Shown here piece after piece: positions 8,749 through 17,514 of a DNA stretch of 64,000 nucleotides. The stretch lies in the NCBI RefSeq assembly GCF_900141755.1, contig NZ_LT670844.1, positions 744,001 through 808,000 of the forward strand. Direction: 5' to 3'. Source of the stretch: Bradyrhizobium lablabi. GTDB lineage: Bacteria > Pseudomonadota > Alphaproteobacteria > Rhizobiales > Xanthobacteraceae. Numbering within the stretch: position 1 is the first letter of the stretch; each line of letters begins with the position of its first letter. The notes under the pieces were generated by a model that was not told where the DNA came from, made no database searches, and saw only the letters and a program-made list of their open reading frames with translations. A program made the position numbers and the translations under genes.

Positions 8749-9576
8749 TCAGCGCGCCGCGAGCCCCGTCAGCTCCAGGCTGAGCGCGCGCAAGCGCTTG
8801 CGGGCTACCTCGTCATAGGCCTGCGGATTGGCCTGCGCCTCGCGCATGCCATTAAAAAACAGGCCGCTCTTGTCAGCGACGTCATCGCCGCGCACGAGAT
8901 GCAGGATCGCTTCGCCGCCCTGCTCCACGGTCGAAACCGGCGTGATGCCGCCGGCGCGCACCATGGTCGTGTTCATGTAGGTCGCCGGATGCAGCGAATT
9001 GACGGTCACGCCCGAGCCTTTCAACTCATTGGCGAGATCGATGGTGAACATGATCTGCGACAGCTTGCTCTGCGCGTAGGCGCGCGAGCCGTTATAACCT
9101 TTCGTAATCATCACATCGTCGAAGTCGATCGGATGCTGGCCGAGCGAGGCGACATTGACGATGCGCGAAGGCGCGGCTGCCTTCAAGAGCGGAAGCAGGA
9201 GGTGAGCGAGCAGGAATCCCGAAAGGTAATTCACCGCAAAACGCAGTTCGTATCCCTCAGTGCTGGTCTTCCGCGCGGGTCCTCCGTTCATTGATCCGAT
9301 GCCCGCATTGCTGACGAAAACGTCGAGCCGCCTGTGGTCGGCGAGCACGGCTTCGGCGAGTTTTCGCGTCCCCGCAAGCGACGAGAGATCGGCCTGATAG
9401 AAGACCGGCACGGCGTGCCCTGCCCGCTTGATTTCCTCAATCAGCGAATTCGCCCGCGCCGCGTCGCGGCCGTGGATCAGGACCTTGGCGCCGCCGGCCG
9501 CGAGCTCGCTTGCGACATAGCGGCCGACGCCGTCGGTCGAACCGGTGATCAATACCGTCTTGCCGTCCATCTTCAT
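8749..9576 (-). CDS. Short-chain dehydrogenase/reductase (retinol-dehydrogenase-like)
   Basis: A 275-residue cytosolic NAD(P)-dependent oxidoreductase of the SDR superfamily. It shows T-G-S-T-D-G-V-G (residues 11-18) for dinucleotide binding, S-N-A-G-I-G, a catalytic Ser in N-V-A-S-L-G and Y-A-Q-S-K with the catalytic Tyr and Lys. An Arg after the second beta strand (H-G-R-D) suggests NADP preference. The substrate cannot be told. The RraA-like gene ends 48 nt upstream on the same strand, so the two may be cotranscribed. Confidence 0.88.
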   Translation of the reverse strand: MKMDGKTVLITGSTDGVGRYVASELAAGGAKVLIHGRDAARANSLIEEIKRAGHAVPVFYQADLSSLAGTRKLAEAVLADHRRLDVFVSNAGIGSMNGGPARKTSTEGYELRFAVNYLSGFLLAHLLLPLLKAAAPSRIVNVASLGQHPIDFDDVMITKGYNGSRAYAQSKLSQIMFTIDLANELKGSGVTVNSLHPATYMNTTMVRAGGITPVSTVEQGGEAILHLVRGDDVADKSGLFFNGMREAQANPQAYDEVARKRLRALSLELTGLAAR

Positions 9577-9624
9577 CTCAATGCGCTCCGATCAATGCGC
9601 TCCCGTCAAGGCGCCGCAAAACCG

Positions 9625-10344
9625 TCAGTGAATTTCGGCCGACCGCTTCAGCGCCTCTTTCAGCTTTTCGAGTGAAAAGTCCTTGGCTCGCGCGATTTCG
9701 AGAATGGGCGTCTCGCGGCGGCCGCAGAGTTCGGCGGCCTCGGGGATTTTTGCGGCAATGTCGAGCGGGATCACGATCGCGCCATGACGGTCGGCATGGA
9801 TCAGATCGTCGTTGCGCACCGTCATCCCGACAACGCGCACCTCGCCGCCAAAGCTTTCGGCGTGGACCCAGGCGTGCGACGGGCCGATCGACCCGGCCAG
9901 CGCCTGGAAACCCGGCGCCCATTGCGGGATGTCGCGGATCGATCCGTCGGTGATGACCCCTAAGCAGCCGAGCGCCTTGTGCACGGAGCTCTGCACCTCG
10001 CCCCAGAACGCGCCATAGCCGACATCCGCCCCGTCGATATCCTGGATCACGGTGATGCGCGGACCAAATCCAGTGCCGACATATTCATAATAGGCGATGC
10101 GGCGCTTGGCCTGCTCGGCGGCCGGAAGGCCGGATTGCAGCACGGAACGGATCGTCACGGTACGGGCATAGCCGACCATCGGCGGCAGATCGGGGAACGG
10201 GCAGACCAGCGGTTTGGTCGTATAGCCGATCAGGCGGCGTTCGGGGGCTACGATTTCCATGGCGTTGCAGATCGTGGGCGTATCGTAGCGCCCGAGCGCC
10301 TCGAGCAGCGAAGCAGGCAGCGGCGCTTTTGCAGATTCCGTCAC
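9625..10344 (-). CDS. RraA-like / HMG-CHA aldolase family protein
   Basis: A 239-residue protein of the RraA/4-hydroxy-4-methyl-2-oxoglutarate aldolase fold. The G-V-I-T-D-G-S-I-R-D motif holds the Arg and Asp that bind substrate and metal in aldolase members, and a later H-A-D-R-H-G motif is also typical. Members include RNase E regulators and class II aldolases that cleave 4-carboxy-4-hydroxy-2-oxoadipate-like acids. This protein has about 80 residues more than E. coli RraA, so an aldolase or hydratase role is more likely than RNase control. The start is the ATG at 10342-10344. It is followed by an SDR gene on the same strand. Confidence 0.8.
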   Translation of the reverse strand: MTESAKAPLPASLLEALGRYDTPTICNAMEIVAPERRLIGYTTKPLVCPFPDLPPMVGYARTVTIRSVLQSGLPAAEQAKRRIAYYEYVGTGFGPRITVIQDIDGADVGYGAFWGEVQSSVHKALGCLGVITDGSIRDIPQWAPGFQALAGSIGPSHAWVHAESFGGEVRVVGMTVRNDDLIHADRHGAIVIPLDIAAKIPEAAELCGRRETPILEIARAKDFSLEKLKEALKRSAEIH

Positions 10345-10497
10345 GGCGTTTTCTCCGGAAAGTTAGGGGCCGGCCATCTTTAACGGCCGTATCGGGACAA
10401 GCCATATAACCGAGATCGGGATCGAACCCAAACAGGTGTTCGCTCATGGCAGATATCCTAGAGCAGGATGATGTTAGGTCGAGGCGATTATCTCAAA

Positions 10498-10742
10498 CCG
10501 TCATCCTGAGAGTCTGACTGAAGATGCGGCCAACGGATTCGGTGGTTTTAGTGAAACTCGTCATGCCCGGGCTTGTCCCGGGCATCCACGTCTTGTCGAC
10601 ATCAGAGCAAGAAAGACGTGGATGGCCGGGACATAGGCAAGCGGAAGCGACGCCGTCCTTCGGACGGCTATGCCCGGCCATGACGTGGTTGGAAAGTGCC
10701 TGAATGAGCTGGCTGAATTTCAGTCAGGCTCTCAGGATGACG
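10498..10742. repeat. Nested palindromic mosaic (family D) in a 429-bp gene-free gap
   Basis: The outer arms pair: CGTCATCCTGAGAGTCTGAC near 10498 with GTCAGGCTCTCAGGATGACG ending near 10742. Inside lies a second long inverted repeat, with CATGCCCGGGCTTGTCCCGG and CATCCACGTCTT matched by AAGACGTGGATGGCCGGGA and GGCCATGACG. I see no gene in 10345-10773. Confidence 0.8.
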
Positions 10743-10773
10743 GGGATGGCCCTGAGTGTATCGCCCCCGGCGC

Positions 10774-11655
10774 TCAGTTCAGCCGCGCCGGCCGGTTGTC
10801 CTGGGCTGGCTCCGCGACCGTCGGCGCAAACGGTGCTGCCGGAGCCGGCGTGCTGGCTTCGGCCGGCGCCGCCTCCGCCGCGGCGGCTTTGCGCGCGTGG
10901 TCGCGATAGGACTTCCATCCCAACGGCAGGCTCAGAAGGTACAGGATCGAACCCGCCGACAGAATGTGCCAGGGATAGCCGACCAGGAGCGCGATGAAGA
11001 AGATCACGGAGACGAAGACCGGCAGCACCATTTCCGGCGGCACGCGCATGCGCACGGTCTTGCCGGAAAACACCGGCAGCCGCGACACCATCAGGAATGC
11101 GATCAATAGCGTAAAGACCGCCGTCAGCACGGCCGGAGGTTTCGGCAGACCGAGAAAAGCAAGGTAGATCGGCAGCAGCACGGTGACGGCGGCGGCGGGT
11201 GCGGGAACGCCGGTGAAATAGTTGGTCGCAAAGGCGGGCTTGTTGGGATCGTCCATGGTGGCGTTGAAACGGGCGAGCCGCAGGCCGCCACTGATCGCAA
11301 ACACCATCGCTGCGATCCAGCCGCCATTATGCAATTCGTGCAATTGCCAGAAATACAGGATCAGTCCGGGCGCGACGCCGAAATTGACAAAATCTGCAAG
11401 GCTGTCGAGCTCGGCGCCGAATTTCGACTGGCCCTTGATCAAGCGCGCGACGCGGCCGTCGATGCCGTCGAGCACCGCGGCGAACACGATCGCCGCGACC
11501 GCCAACTCCATCCGCCCTTCGGTCGACAGCCGGATCGCGGTCAGCCCGGCGCAGATCGCGAGCAGGGTGATGACGTTGGGCACCAGCATCCGCACCGGGA
11601 TCGGGCGAAACCGGCGGCGGCGCGCTTCGAGATATTTCGGGTCGATCGGCATCAT
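10774..11655 (-). CDS. pssA: CDP-diacylglycerol--serine O-phosphatidyltransferase
   Basis: Makes phosphatidylserine from CDP-diacylglycerol and serine, the first committed step to phosphatidylethanolamine, at the inner membrane. The 293-residue protein has the CDP-alcohol phosphotransferase motif complete: D66-G67-x2-A70-R71-x8-G80-x3-D84-x3-D88. About seven to eight membrane segments follow. The last 40 residues are a low-complexity Ala/Pro/Glu tail. It lies downstream of psd on the same strand. The 175-bp gap between them holds a family-A repeat, so cotranscription is possible but not certain. Confidence 0.95.
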   Translation of the reverse strand: MMPIDPKYLEARRRRFRPIPVRMLVPNVITLLAICAGLTAIRLSTEGRMELAVAAIVFAAVLDGIDGRVARLIKGQSKFGAELDSLADFVNFGVAPGLILYFWQLHELHNGGWIAAMVFAISGGLRLARFNATMDDPNKPAFATNYFTGVPAPAAAVTVLLPIYLAFLGLPKPPAVLTAVFTLLIAFLMVSRLPVFSGKTVRMRVPPEMVLPVFVSVIFFIALLVGYPWHILSAGSILYLLSLPLGWKSYRDHARKAAAAEAAPAEASTPAPAAPFAPTVAEPAQDNRPARLN

Positions 11656-11712
11656 GGGCCTCGATCATAATCCGATTTGATTTAATCGGATCACGATCTC
11701 AACTCCTTATTT

Positions 11713-11763
11713 GAGCATGATCTCTTCGGAAAACCGGTACCCACTTTTCCGGATCATGCTCTA
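11713..11763. repeat. Dispersed palindromic repeat, family A
   Basis: Arms GAGCATGATC and GATCATGCTC flank the core GGAAAACCGGTACCCACTT. This copy sits between psd and pssA. Confidence 0.8.
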
Positions 11764-11830
11764 CATATAGCAAGCGCGGGCCGCTTACGCCATTGCGGCC
11801 GCCAAGGCGCTGGTTCGGCAGCGCAAATGG

Positions 11831-12529
11831 TTAATCGGCGCGGAACGTGCGGCCGTTATCGCCCGCCCTGAAATCGGCCAGGATGGTCTCGCCGGCGACC
11901 GCGGTCTGGCCTTCGGCGACCAGGGCTTTTGTTCCCTCGGGCAAATAGACGTCGAGGCGCGATCCGAAACGGATCAGCCCGAACCGCTCGCCGGCGCCGA
12001 TGGTCTGGCCTTCGCGAACAAAGGAGACGATCCGCCGCGCCACCAGGCCCGCGATCTGGATCACGCCGATACGCCCGTTCGGGGTCGAGATCACCAGCGA
12101 ATTGCGCTCATTGTCCTCGCTCGCCTTGTCGAGCTCGGCATTGATGAAGGCGCCCGGCCGGTACGCGATCCGGTCGATCCGGCCGGCCACCGGACTGCGG
12201 TTCACGTGGCAGTTGAACACGCTCATGAAGATCGAGATGCGCGGCAGCGGCCTGTCGCCGAGCCCGAGTTCGGCCGGCGGCAGCACCTGCGTCACCTTCG
12301 AGATGCGCCCGTCGGCCGGCGCCACCACGAGGCCCTCGCGCACCGGCGTCACGCGCACCGGATCGCGAAAAAACAGCGCGCACCAGACCGTCAGCACCGT
12401 GCCGATCCAGCCCAACGGCGACCAGATCCAGAACAGGATCAGGCTCGCCAGCGCAAAGCCGCCGATGAACGGATAGCCCTCGGGATGGACAGGCGGAATT
12501 TGCGCGCGGATGGAATTGGCGATGGACAT
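11831..12529 (-). CDS. psd: Phosphatidylserine decarboxylase
   Basis: Converts phosphatidylserine to phosphatidylethanolamine. The 232-residue proenzyme is the short form found in alphaproteobacteria. The self-cleavage site is Gly189-Ser190 in R-F-G-S-R-L-D-V; the Ser becomes the pyruvoyl cofactor of the small alpha chain. His108 in N-C-H-V-N-R-S-P and the conserved D-N-E-R-N-S segment are present. Two hydrophobic segments (about residues 22-55) anchor it in the membrane. I chose the ATG at 12527-12529 ([10 protein letters not shown]) because it gives the usual family start; a GTG at 12553 would add eight residues. It is followed by pssA, which supplies its substrate. Confidence 0.95.
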   Translation of the reverse strand: MSIANSIRAQIPPVHPEGYPFIGGFALASLILFWIWSPLGWIGTVLTVWCALFFRDPVRVTPVREGLVVAPADGRISKVTQVLPPAELGLGDRPLPRISIFMSVFNCHVNRSPVAGRIDRIAYRPGAFINAELDKASEDNERNSLVISTPNGRIGVIQIAGLVARRIVSFVREGQTIGAGERFGLIRFGSRLDVYLPEGTKALVAEGQTAVAGETILADFRAGDNGRTFRAD

Positions 12530-12600
12530 TGATTCGCGCTCTGTTGGATTCACTGGTCTGTTGTGCCCTCTTCCCGCGTGGGAGAAGGATTATGCTTCGG

Positions 12601-14556
12601 TCATTCCGCAGCGGCGGGCGTCACCAGCGCTTCGTCGACCGGTGGCGGCCCCCGGTTCGGCGCTTCGTTCTCGTCGGCGATCCGCGCCAGTCGCTCCCGC
12701 GCCTCCTGGGCCTCGCGCTGCCTGTTCCACATACTGGCATAAAGTCCGCCCGATGCCAAAAGCTCACCATGGGTTCCGCGCTCGGCGATGCGGCCCTGAT
12801 CCAGCACGATGATCTCATCGGCGCCGACGATGGTGGAGAGGCGATGCGCGATCACCAGCGAGGTGCGGTTGCGCGAGACCCGTTCGAGCGCTTCCTGGAT
12901 TTCGTGCTCGGTGTGGCTGTCGAGCGCCGAGGTCGCCTCGTCCAGCACCAGGATCGGCGGCGCCTTGAGTATGGTGCGCGCGATCGCGACGCGCTGCTTC
13001 TCGCCGCCGGATAGTTTCAGGCCGCGCTCGCCGACCTGGGTCTCATAGCCCTTCGGCGACAGCCGGATGAAGGGATCGATCTGCGCGAGTTTTGCGGCCT
13101 GTTCGACCTCGACGTCGGTGGCGTCCCAGCGGCCGTAGCGGATGTTGTAGCGGATGGTGTCGTTGAACAATACCGTGTCCTGCGGCACCATGCCGATCGA
13201 GGCCCGCAGCGAGGTCTGCGAGACTTTCCGGATATCCTGGCCGTCGATCAGGATCTTGCCGCCGGAGACGTCATAGAGGCGGAACAATAGTCGCGAGATG
13301 GTCGATTTGCCGGCGCCGGAGGGTCCTACGATGGCGACCGTCTTGCCGGCGGGCACCTCGAAGCTGAGGCCTTTGAGGATCGGACGCTCGGGATCGTAGG
13401 AAAACCGCACGTCTTCGAAGCGCACATTGCCTGACGTCACCACCAGCGGTCTGGCGCCGGGCATATCCTTGATCTCGGGATTGCGCGACAACACGTTGAA
13501 CATCTTCTCGATGTCGATGATCGCCTGCTTGATCTCGCGATAGACCATGCCCATGAAATTCAGGGGCTGGTAGAGCTGGATCATCATGGCGTTGACCATG
13601 ACGAAATCGCCTACCGTGTTGTGGCCGCTGCGCACCCCATACGCGCACATCAGCATGGTCGCGGCGAGACCGGCGGTGAAAATGATCGCCTGCCCGGTGT
13701 TGAGCACCGCCAACGAAGTATAGGTCTTCACGCTGGCGCGTTCGTAACGCTCCATCGAACGGTCATAGCGGGTGGCTTCGCGCTCCTCGGCGCCGAAATA
13801 TTTTACAGTCTCGTAATTCAGAAGCGAGTCGATGGCCTTGGTGTTGGCCTCGGTATCGGAATCGTTCATCCGGCGGCGAATCTCGATCCGCCACTCGGTC
13901 GCCAGATACGTGTAATACATGAAGACCACGACCGTGATCATGGTGACGAGCACATAGCGCCAGTCGAATTTCCACAGCAGCACGCCCGTCAGCAGTGTAA
14001 CCTCGACGATGGTCGGGATCAGCTGCAGGATCACCATCCGCACGATGACTTCGATGCCGGCGCGGCCGCGCTCCAAGACGCGCGTCAGTCCGCCGGTCTT
14101 GCGTTCCAGGTGAAAGCGCAGCGACAATTCGTGCATATGGACGAAGGTGAGATACGCGAGCTTGCGCACCGCATGCATCGCCACCCGCGCGAAGATGCCG
14201 TCGCGCCATTGCGTCAGCACCGCCATCAGCACCCGAAGGCCGCCATAGCTCACGGTCATGATCACGGGTGAGGCGATCAACCACAGCGTCCAGTTCGACG
14301 GCTCAACCGGCGCGGTATCGGCGCCGGTCAGCGCGTCGATCGCCCACTTGAACGTAAAGGGCACCGCAAGGGTCGCGAGCTTCGCGATCAAAAGCAGCAC
14401 CATCGACCAGACCACGCGCATCTTCAGGTCGGCGCGGTCGCTCGGCCAGATATAAGGCCACAGATGCGCCAACGTCCCGATCAGGGTCGCCTGCTCGATG
14501 GAATTGGTAGAGGGCATCGCCTCGCCGGCACCCCGGGCCGAATCGGTGTGAGCCAT
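12601..14556 (-). CDS. Atm1-type ABC exporter (permease fused to ATPase)
   Basis: A 651-residue half-transporter: an N-terminal six-helix membrane domain and a C-terminal nucleotide-binding domain. Walker A (GPSGAGKST), the signature LSGGEKQR, Walker B with LDEATSALD and the H-loop IAHRLST are all intact. The segment L-L-N-Y-E-T-V-K-Y-F is typical of the Atm1/ABCB7 group, which exports glutathione-based sulfur compounds or metal-glutathione conjugates. A role in iron-sulfur or heavy-metal homeostasis is inferred from that resemblance. It should work as a homodimer. The start is the ATG at 14554-14556. It is immediately upstream of psd on the same strand, so a single transcript abc-psd-pssA is plausible. 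Confidence 0.93.
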   Translation of the reverse strand: MAHTDSARGAGEAMPSTNSIEQATLIGTLAHLWPYIWPSDRADLKMRVVWSMVLLLIAKLATLAVPFTFKWAIDALTGADTAPVEPSNWTLWLIASPVIMTVSYGGLRVLMAVLTQWRDGIFARVAMHAVRKLAYLTFVHMHELSLRFHLERKTGGLTRVLERGRAGIEVIVRMVILQLIPTIVEVTLLTGVLLWKFDWRYVLVTMITVVVFMYYTYLATEWRIEIRRRMNDSDTEANTKAIDSLLNYETVKYFGAEEREATRYDRSMERYERASVKTYTSLAVLNTGQAIIFTAGLAATMLMCAYGVRSGHNTVGDFVMVNAMMIQLYQPLNFMGMVYREIKQAIIDIEKMFNVLSRNPEIKDMPGARPLVVTSGNVRFEDVRFSYDPERPILKGLSFEVPAGKTVAIVGPSGAGKSTISRLLFRLYDVSGGKILIDGQDIRKVSQTSLRASIGMVPQDTVLFNDTIRYNIRYGRWDATDVEVEQAAKLAQIDPFIRLSPKGYETQVGERGLKLSGGEKQRVAIARTILKAPPILVLDEATSALDSHTEHEIQEALERVSRNRTSLVIAHRLSTIVGADEIIVLDQGRIAERGTHGELLASGGLYASMWNRQREAQEARERLARIADENEAPNRGPPPVDEALVTPAAAE

Positions 14557-14755
14557 TAATCTAAGCCGTTTGGCGCTTGGACGATCGCGGTCGCGCGCAG
14601 TTCTGTTTTTCGCATTCTTCCCGTCATATATAGGGTTTACATGCTCCGCGCACCCTTGCCCGGGGTGAAACTTTCACGATTCCCGGGCATTTACGAATGG
14701 ATTCCCCTGCACCTGCGAATCCGTTAGGCTTGACGCCTTTACGCTGCAGTGCCAC

Positions 14756-15391
14756 ATGGCCATTATGAACAAAATCAAGACTGTTATGAACAAAATCAAG
14801 ACTGTCTGCGTCTATTGCGGCTCCGGCCCCGGTACCAATCCCCATTTTGTCGAAGCCGCCATTGGGCTCGGCAAGGTTTTGGCCGAAAACGGCATCCGCC
14901 TCGTCTATGGCGGCGGCTCGATCGGGCTGATGGGCGCGGTTGCGACCTCCGTGCTCGATCACGGCGGCACCGTGACCGGCATCATCCCCGACTTCCTCAC
15001 CACGCGTGAGAACGCGCTCAAGCGCGTGCAGGAAATGATCGTCACGCCCGACATGCATGAGCGCAAGCGGCTGATGTTCGAGCGCTCCGACGCGTTCGTG
15101 GCGCTGCCCGGCGGCATCGGCACGCTCGAGGAGCTGGTCGAGCAACTGACCTGGCAGCAGCTCGGCCGCCACGCCAAGCCGATCCTGCTCGCCAATATCG
15201 ATGGCTTCTGGGAGCCGTTGCTGGCGCTGCTCGCGCATATGCGGGCCACGCAGTTCATCCGGCAGACGCTTGCGGTCGAGATTCTGAAAGCCGAACGCGT
15301 CGAGGATATCCTGCCGCGGTTGCGCTCGGCGGCTGCGCGCGCCGAACAGGGCGCGGAGGATATGGCAACCGAGATCGTGCGCCGGCTTTAG
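14756..15391 (+). CDS. LOG-family protein (cytokinin riboside 5'-monophosphate phosphoribohydrolase-like)
   Basis: A 211-residue Rossmann-fold protein of the TIGR00730/LOG family. It shows the diagnostic P-G-G-I-G-T-L-E-E motif at residues 118-126 and Y-G-G-G-S-I-G-L-M-G near residue 51. LOG enzymes hydrolyse nucleoside monophosphates, releasing free base from cytokinin nucleotides or AMP. In rhizobia such genes may contribute to cytokinin output, but a general nucleotide role is equally possible. The N-terminus is odd: MNKIKTV is encoded twice in tandem, giving ATGs at 14756, 14765 and 14786. The true start may be any of them; homologues normally have one such stretch. Its promoter region (14557-14755) is shared divergently with the ABC exporter gene. 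Confidence 0.9.
   Translation: MAIMNKIKTVMNKIKTVCVYCGSGPGTNPHFVEAAIGLGKVLAENGIRLVYGGGSIGLMGAVATSVLDHGGTVTGIIPDFLTTRENALKRVQEMIVTPDMHERKRLMFERSDAFVALPGGIGTLEELVEQLTWQQLGRHAKPILLANIDGFWEPLLALLAHMRATQFIRQTLAVEILKAERVEDILPRLRSAAARAEQGAEDMATEIVRRL
14765..14806 (+). repeat. 21-bp tandem duplication covering the LOG start codon
   Basis: Two adjacent 21-bp units that differ only at the last base (t against c). Each starts with ATG and encodes MNKIKTV. Confidence 0.95.
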
Positions 15392-15410
15392 CCGCCGCGA
15401 GGCGATCAGA

Positions 15411-15788
15411 TCAACCTTCAGGAAACGTCACCGCCTCGATGCGATTGCCGTCGGGATCGATGACGAACGCCGCATAGTAACGCACGCGGTCATGCGGCCG
15501 CAAACCGGGCGCGCCATCGGAGCGGCCACCGGCGTTCAGCGCAGCCGTGTGGAACGCATCGACTTCGGCGCTTGATTTGGCCCGCAGGCAGATATGGACG
15601 CCGCTGCCCGGCTCGACCGGCGCCATCTCGCCACGAAGGTTGATCCAGAACTCCGGATAGCGCTTGCCGAAGCCGATCGTCGCGGGGCGCGTGACCACGC
15701 GTGCAAGACCGAGCGCTGCGAGCACGGGTTCATAGAAGCGCGCTGATAGTTCGAGGTCACGGACGGCGATGGAGACGTGGTCGATCAT
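15411..15788 (-). CDS. VOC-family (glyoxalase/bleomycin-resistance fold) protein
   Basis: A 125-residue protein with the vicinal oxygen chelate fold. It opens M-I-D-H-V-S-I-A-V-R-D, where His4 is the usual first metal ligand. It ends with D-P-D-G-N-R-I-E-A-V, where the Glu is the usual last ligand. The G-S-G-V-H-I-C-L segment supplies a further His. Substrate is unknown; members include lyases, dioxygenases and binding proteins. It is convergent with the LOG gene (19-bp gap) and has its own start at the ATG 15786-15788. Confidence 0.85.
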   Translation of the reverse strand: MIDHVSIAVRDLELSARFYEPVLAALGLARVVTRPATIGFGKRYPEFWINLRGEMAPVEPGSGVHICLRAKSSAEVDAFHTAALNAGGRSDGAPGLRPHDRVRYYAAFVIDPDGNRIEAVTFPEG

Positions 15789-15804
15789 GGGACGCCCTCA
15801 TCTC

Positions 15805-15898
15805 CCCCGTCATTGCGAGGAGCGAAGCGACGAAGCAATCCAGCTTTCGTTTCGCGGATGAAAAGCTGGATTGCTTCGCTGCGCTCGCAATGACGGGG
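15805..15898. repeat. Long palindromic repeat, family C
   Basis: Arms CCCCGTCATTGCGAG...GAAGCAATCCAGCTTT and AAAGCTGGATTGCTTC...CTCGCAATGACGGGG form a near-perfect hairpin of about 94 bp between the VOC gene and cimA. This is a common intergenic element type in these genomes. It could act as a transcript end for cimA. Confidence 0.88.
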
Positions 15899-15915
15899 AT
15901 GGTTCGTCGCACCCC

Positions 15916-17514
15916 TCACGCCGGCGCGCCTGATTTCACGAGCTTGTAGACCACCGAATCCATCAGCGCCTGGAACGAGGCGTCGATGATATTGGGCGAC
16001 ACGCCGACCGTGGTCCAGCGCTCGCCCGCCTCGTCCTCGCTCTCGATCAGGACCCGCGTCACCGCCTCGGTGCCGCCATTGAGGATACGCACGCGGTAGT
16101 CGATCAGTTTTAGGCCCTCGATGTATTTTTGGTATTTGCCGAGGTCCTTGCGCAGCGCGACGTCGAGCGCGTTGACGGGGCCGTTGCCTTCCGCCGCCGA
16201 GATCAGTTTCTCGCCGGCGACATCGACCTTCACCACGGCCATCGCCACCGTGACGCGCTGGCCGTTGGCGTTGTAGCGCTGCTCGACATTGACGTCGAAT
16301 TGCTCGACCCTGAAATATTCCGGCACCCGCCCGAGCGTGCGCCGCGCCAATAATTCGAACGAGGCGTTGGCGGATTCATAGGCGTAGCCGGCAGCCTCGC
16401 GTTCCTTCAATTCCTCGACCAGGCGAGCAAGCTTTGGATCGTTCTTGTCGTAGGGGATGCCGGCGCGCTCGAGCTCGGCGATGACGTTGGAACGGCCGGC
16501 CTGATCGGAAACCAGCACCTTGCGATGATTGCCGACCGATTCCGGCGTCACATGTTCGTAGGTCTGCGGATCCTTGAGCACGGCGGAGGCATGGATGCCG
16601 GTTTTTGTCACGAACGCGCTTTCGCCGACGTAAGGAGCATGCCGGTTCGGCGCGCGGTTGAGCATGTCGTCCAGCGTCCGCGACACTTTTGTCAGCGTCG
16701 CCATCTTGTCCGGCGACACGCCGATCTCGAAGCGATCGGCGAATTCTTGCTTGAGCCGCAGCGTCGGGATCAGCGAAACCAGATTGGCGTTGCCACAGCG
16801 CTCGCCAAGACCGTTCAGCGTGCCCTGGATTTGCCGCGCGCCGGCGCGCACCGCGGCCAGCGAATTCGCAACCGCCTGTTCGGTGTCGTTGTGGGCGTGG
16901 ATGCCGACGTGATCGCCGGGAATATGTTTTGTCACCTCGGTGACGATGGTCTCGACCTCGTGCGGCATCGTGCCGCCATTGGTGTCGCACAACACCACCC
17001 AGCGCGCGCCGGAATCAAAGGCCGCCTTGGCGCAGGCCAGCGCGAATTCCGGGTTCTCCTTGTAGCCATCGAAGAAGTGCTCGCAGTCGAGCATCACCTC
17101 GCGGCCCGCGGATTTGGCGGCCTTCACGCTGTCGCGGATCGAGGCGAGATTTTCCTCATTGGTGGTCTCGAGCGCGACCCGCACCTGATAGGCCGACGAT
17201 TTTGCGACAAAGCAGATCGCATCCGCCTTGGCCTCCAGCAGCGAGGCCAGGCCCGGATCGTTGGAAGCCGAGCGGCCGGCGCGCCGCGTCATGCCGAAGG
17301 CGGTGAAGCGCGCGTGATTGAGTTTTGGCTTGGTTGCAAAGAATTCGGTGTCGGTCGGATTGGCGCCGGGATAGCCGCCTTCGACATAATCGATGCCGAG
17401 TTCGTCGAGCAGGCCTGCGATCAATTGCTTGTCGCGCAGCGTGAAATCGACGCCGTTGGTCTGTGCGCCGTCGCGCAGCGTCGTGTCGAACAGATAGAGG
17501 CGCTCGCGGCTCAT
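15916..17514 (-). CDS. cimA: (R)-citramalate synthase
   Basis: Condenses pyruvate with acetyl-CoA to citramalate, the first step of the threonine-independent route to 2-oxobutanoate and isoleucine. The 532-residue protein has the HMGL-like TIM barrel with D-T-T-L-R-D-G-A-Q at residues 10-18 (metal and catalytic residues) and H-A-H-N-D-T. The C-terminal region matches the LeuA-type regulatory domain that binds the end-product. V-E-G-G-Y-P-G-A-N-P-T-D-T-E is typical of the CimA branch rather than isopropylmalate or homocitrate synthases. I chose the ATG at 17512-17514 because GGGAGGG lies just upstream. It overlaps the stop of the GNAT gene by 4 nt (ATGA), so translation is probably coupled. 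Confidence 0.93.
   Translation of the reverse strand: MSRERLYLFDTTLRDGAQTNGVDFTLRDKQLIAGLLDELGIDYVEGGYPGANPTDTEFFATKPKLNHARFTAFGMTRRAGRSASNDPGLASLLEAKADAICFVAKSSAYQVRVALETTNEENLASIRDSVKAAKSAGREVMLDCEHFFDGYKENPEFALACAKAAFDSGARWVVLCDTNGGTMPHEVETIVTEVTKHIPGDHVGIHAHNDTEQAVANSLAAVRAGARQIQGTLNGLGERCGNANLVSLIPTLRLKQEFADRFEIGVSPDKMATLTKVSRTLDDMLNRAPNRHAPYVGESAFVTKTGIHASAVLKDPQTYEHVTPESVGNHRKVLVSDQAGRSNVIAELERAGIPYDKNDPKLARLVEELKEREAAGYAYESANASFELLARRTLGRVPEYFRVEQFDVNVEQRYNANGQRVTVAMAVVKVDVAGEKLISAAEGNGPVNALDVALRKDLGKYQKYIEGLKLIDYRVRILNGGTEAVTRVLIESEDEAGERWTTVGVSPNIIDASFQALMDSVVYKLVKSGAPA

Noticed and set aside
15805..15898. Hairpin considered as a CRISPR or attachment site
   Set aside because: A single palindrome with no spacer series; it is one of the common dispersed intergenic elements.
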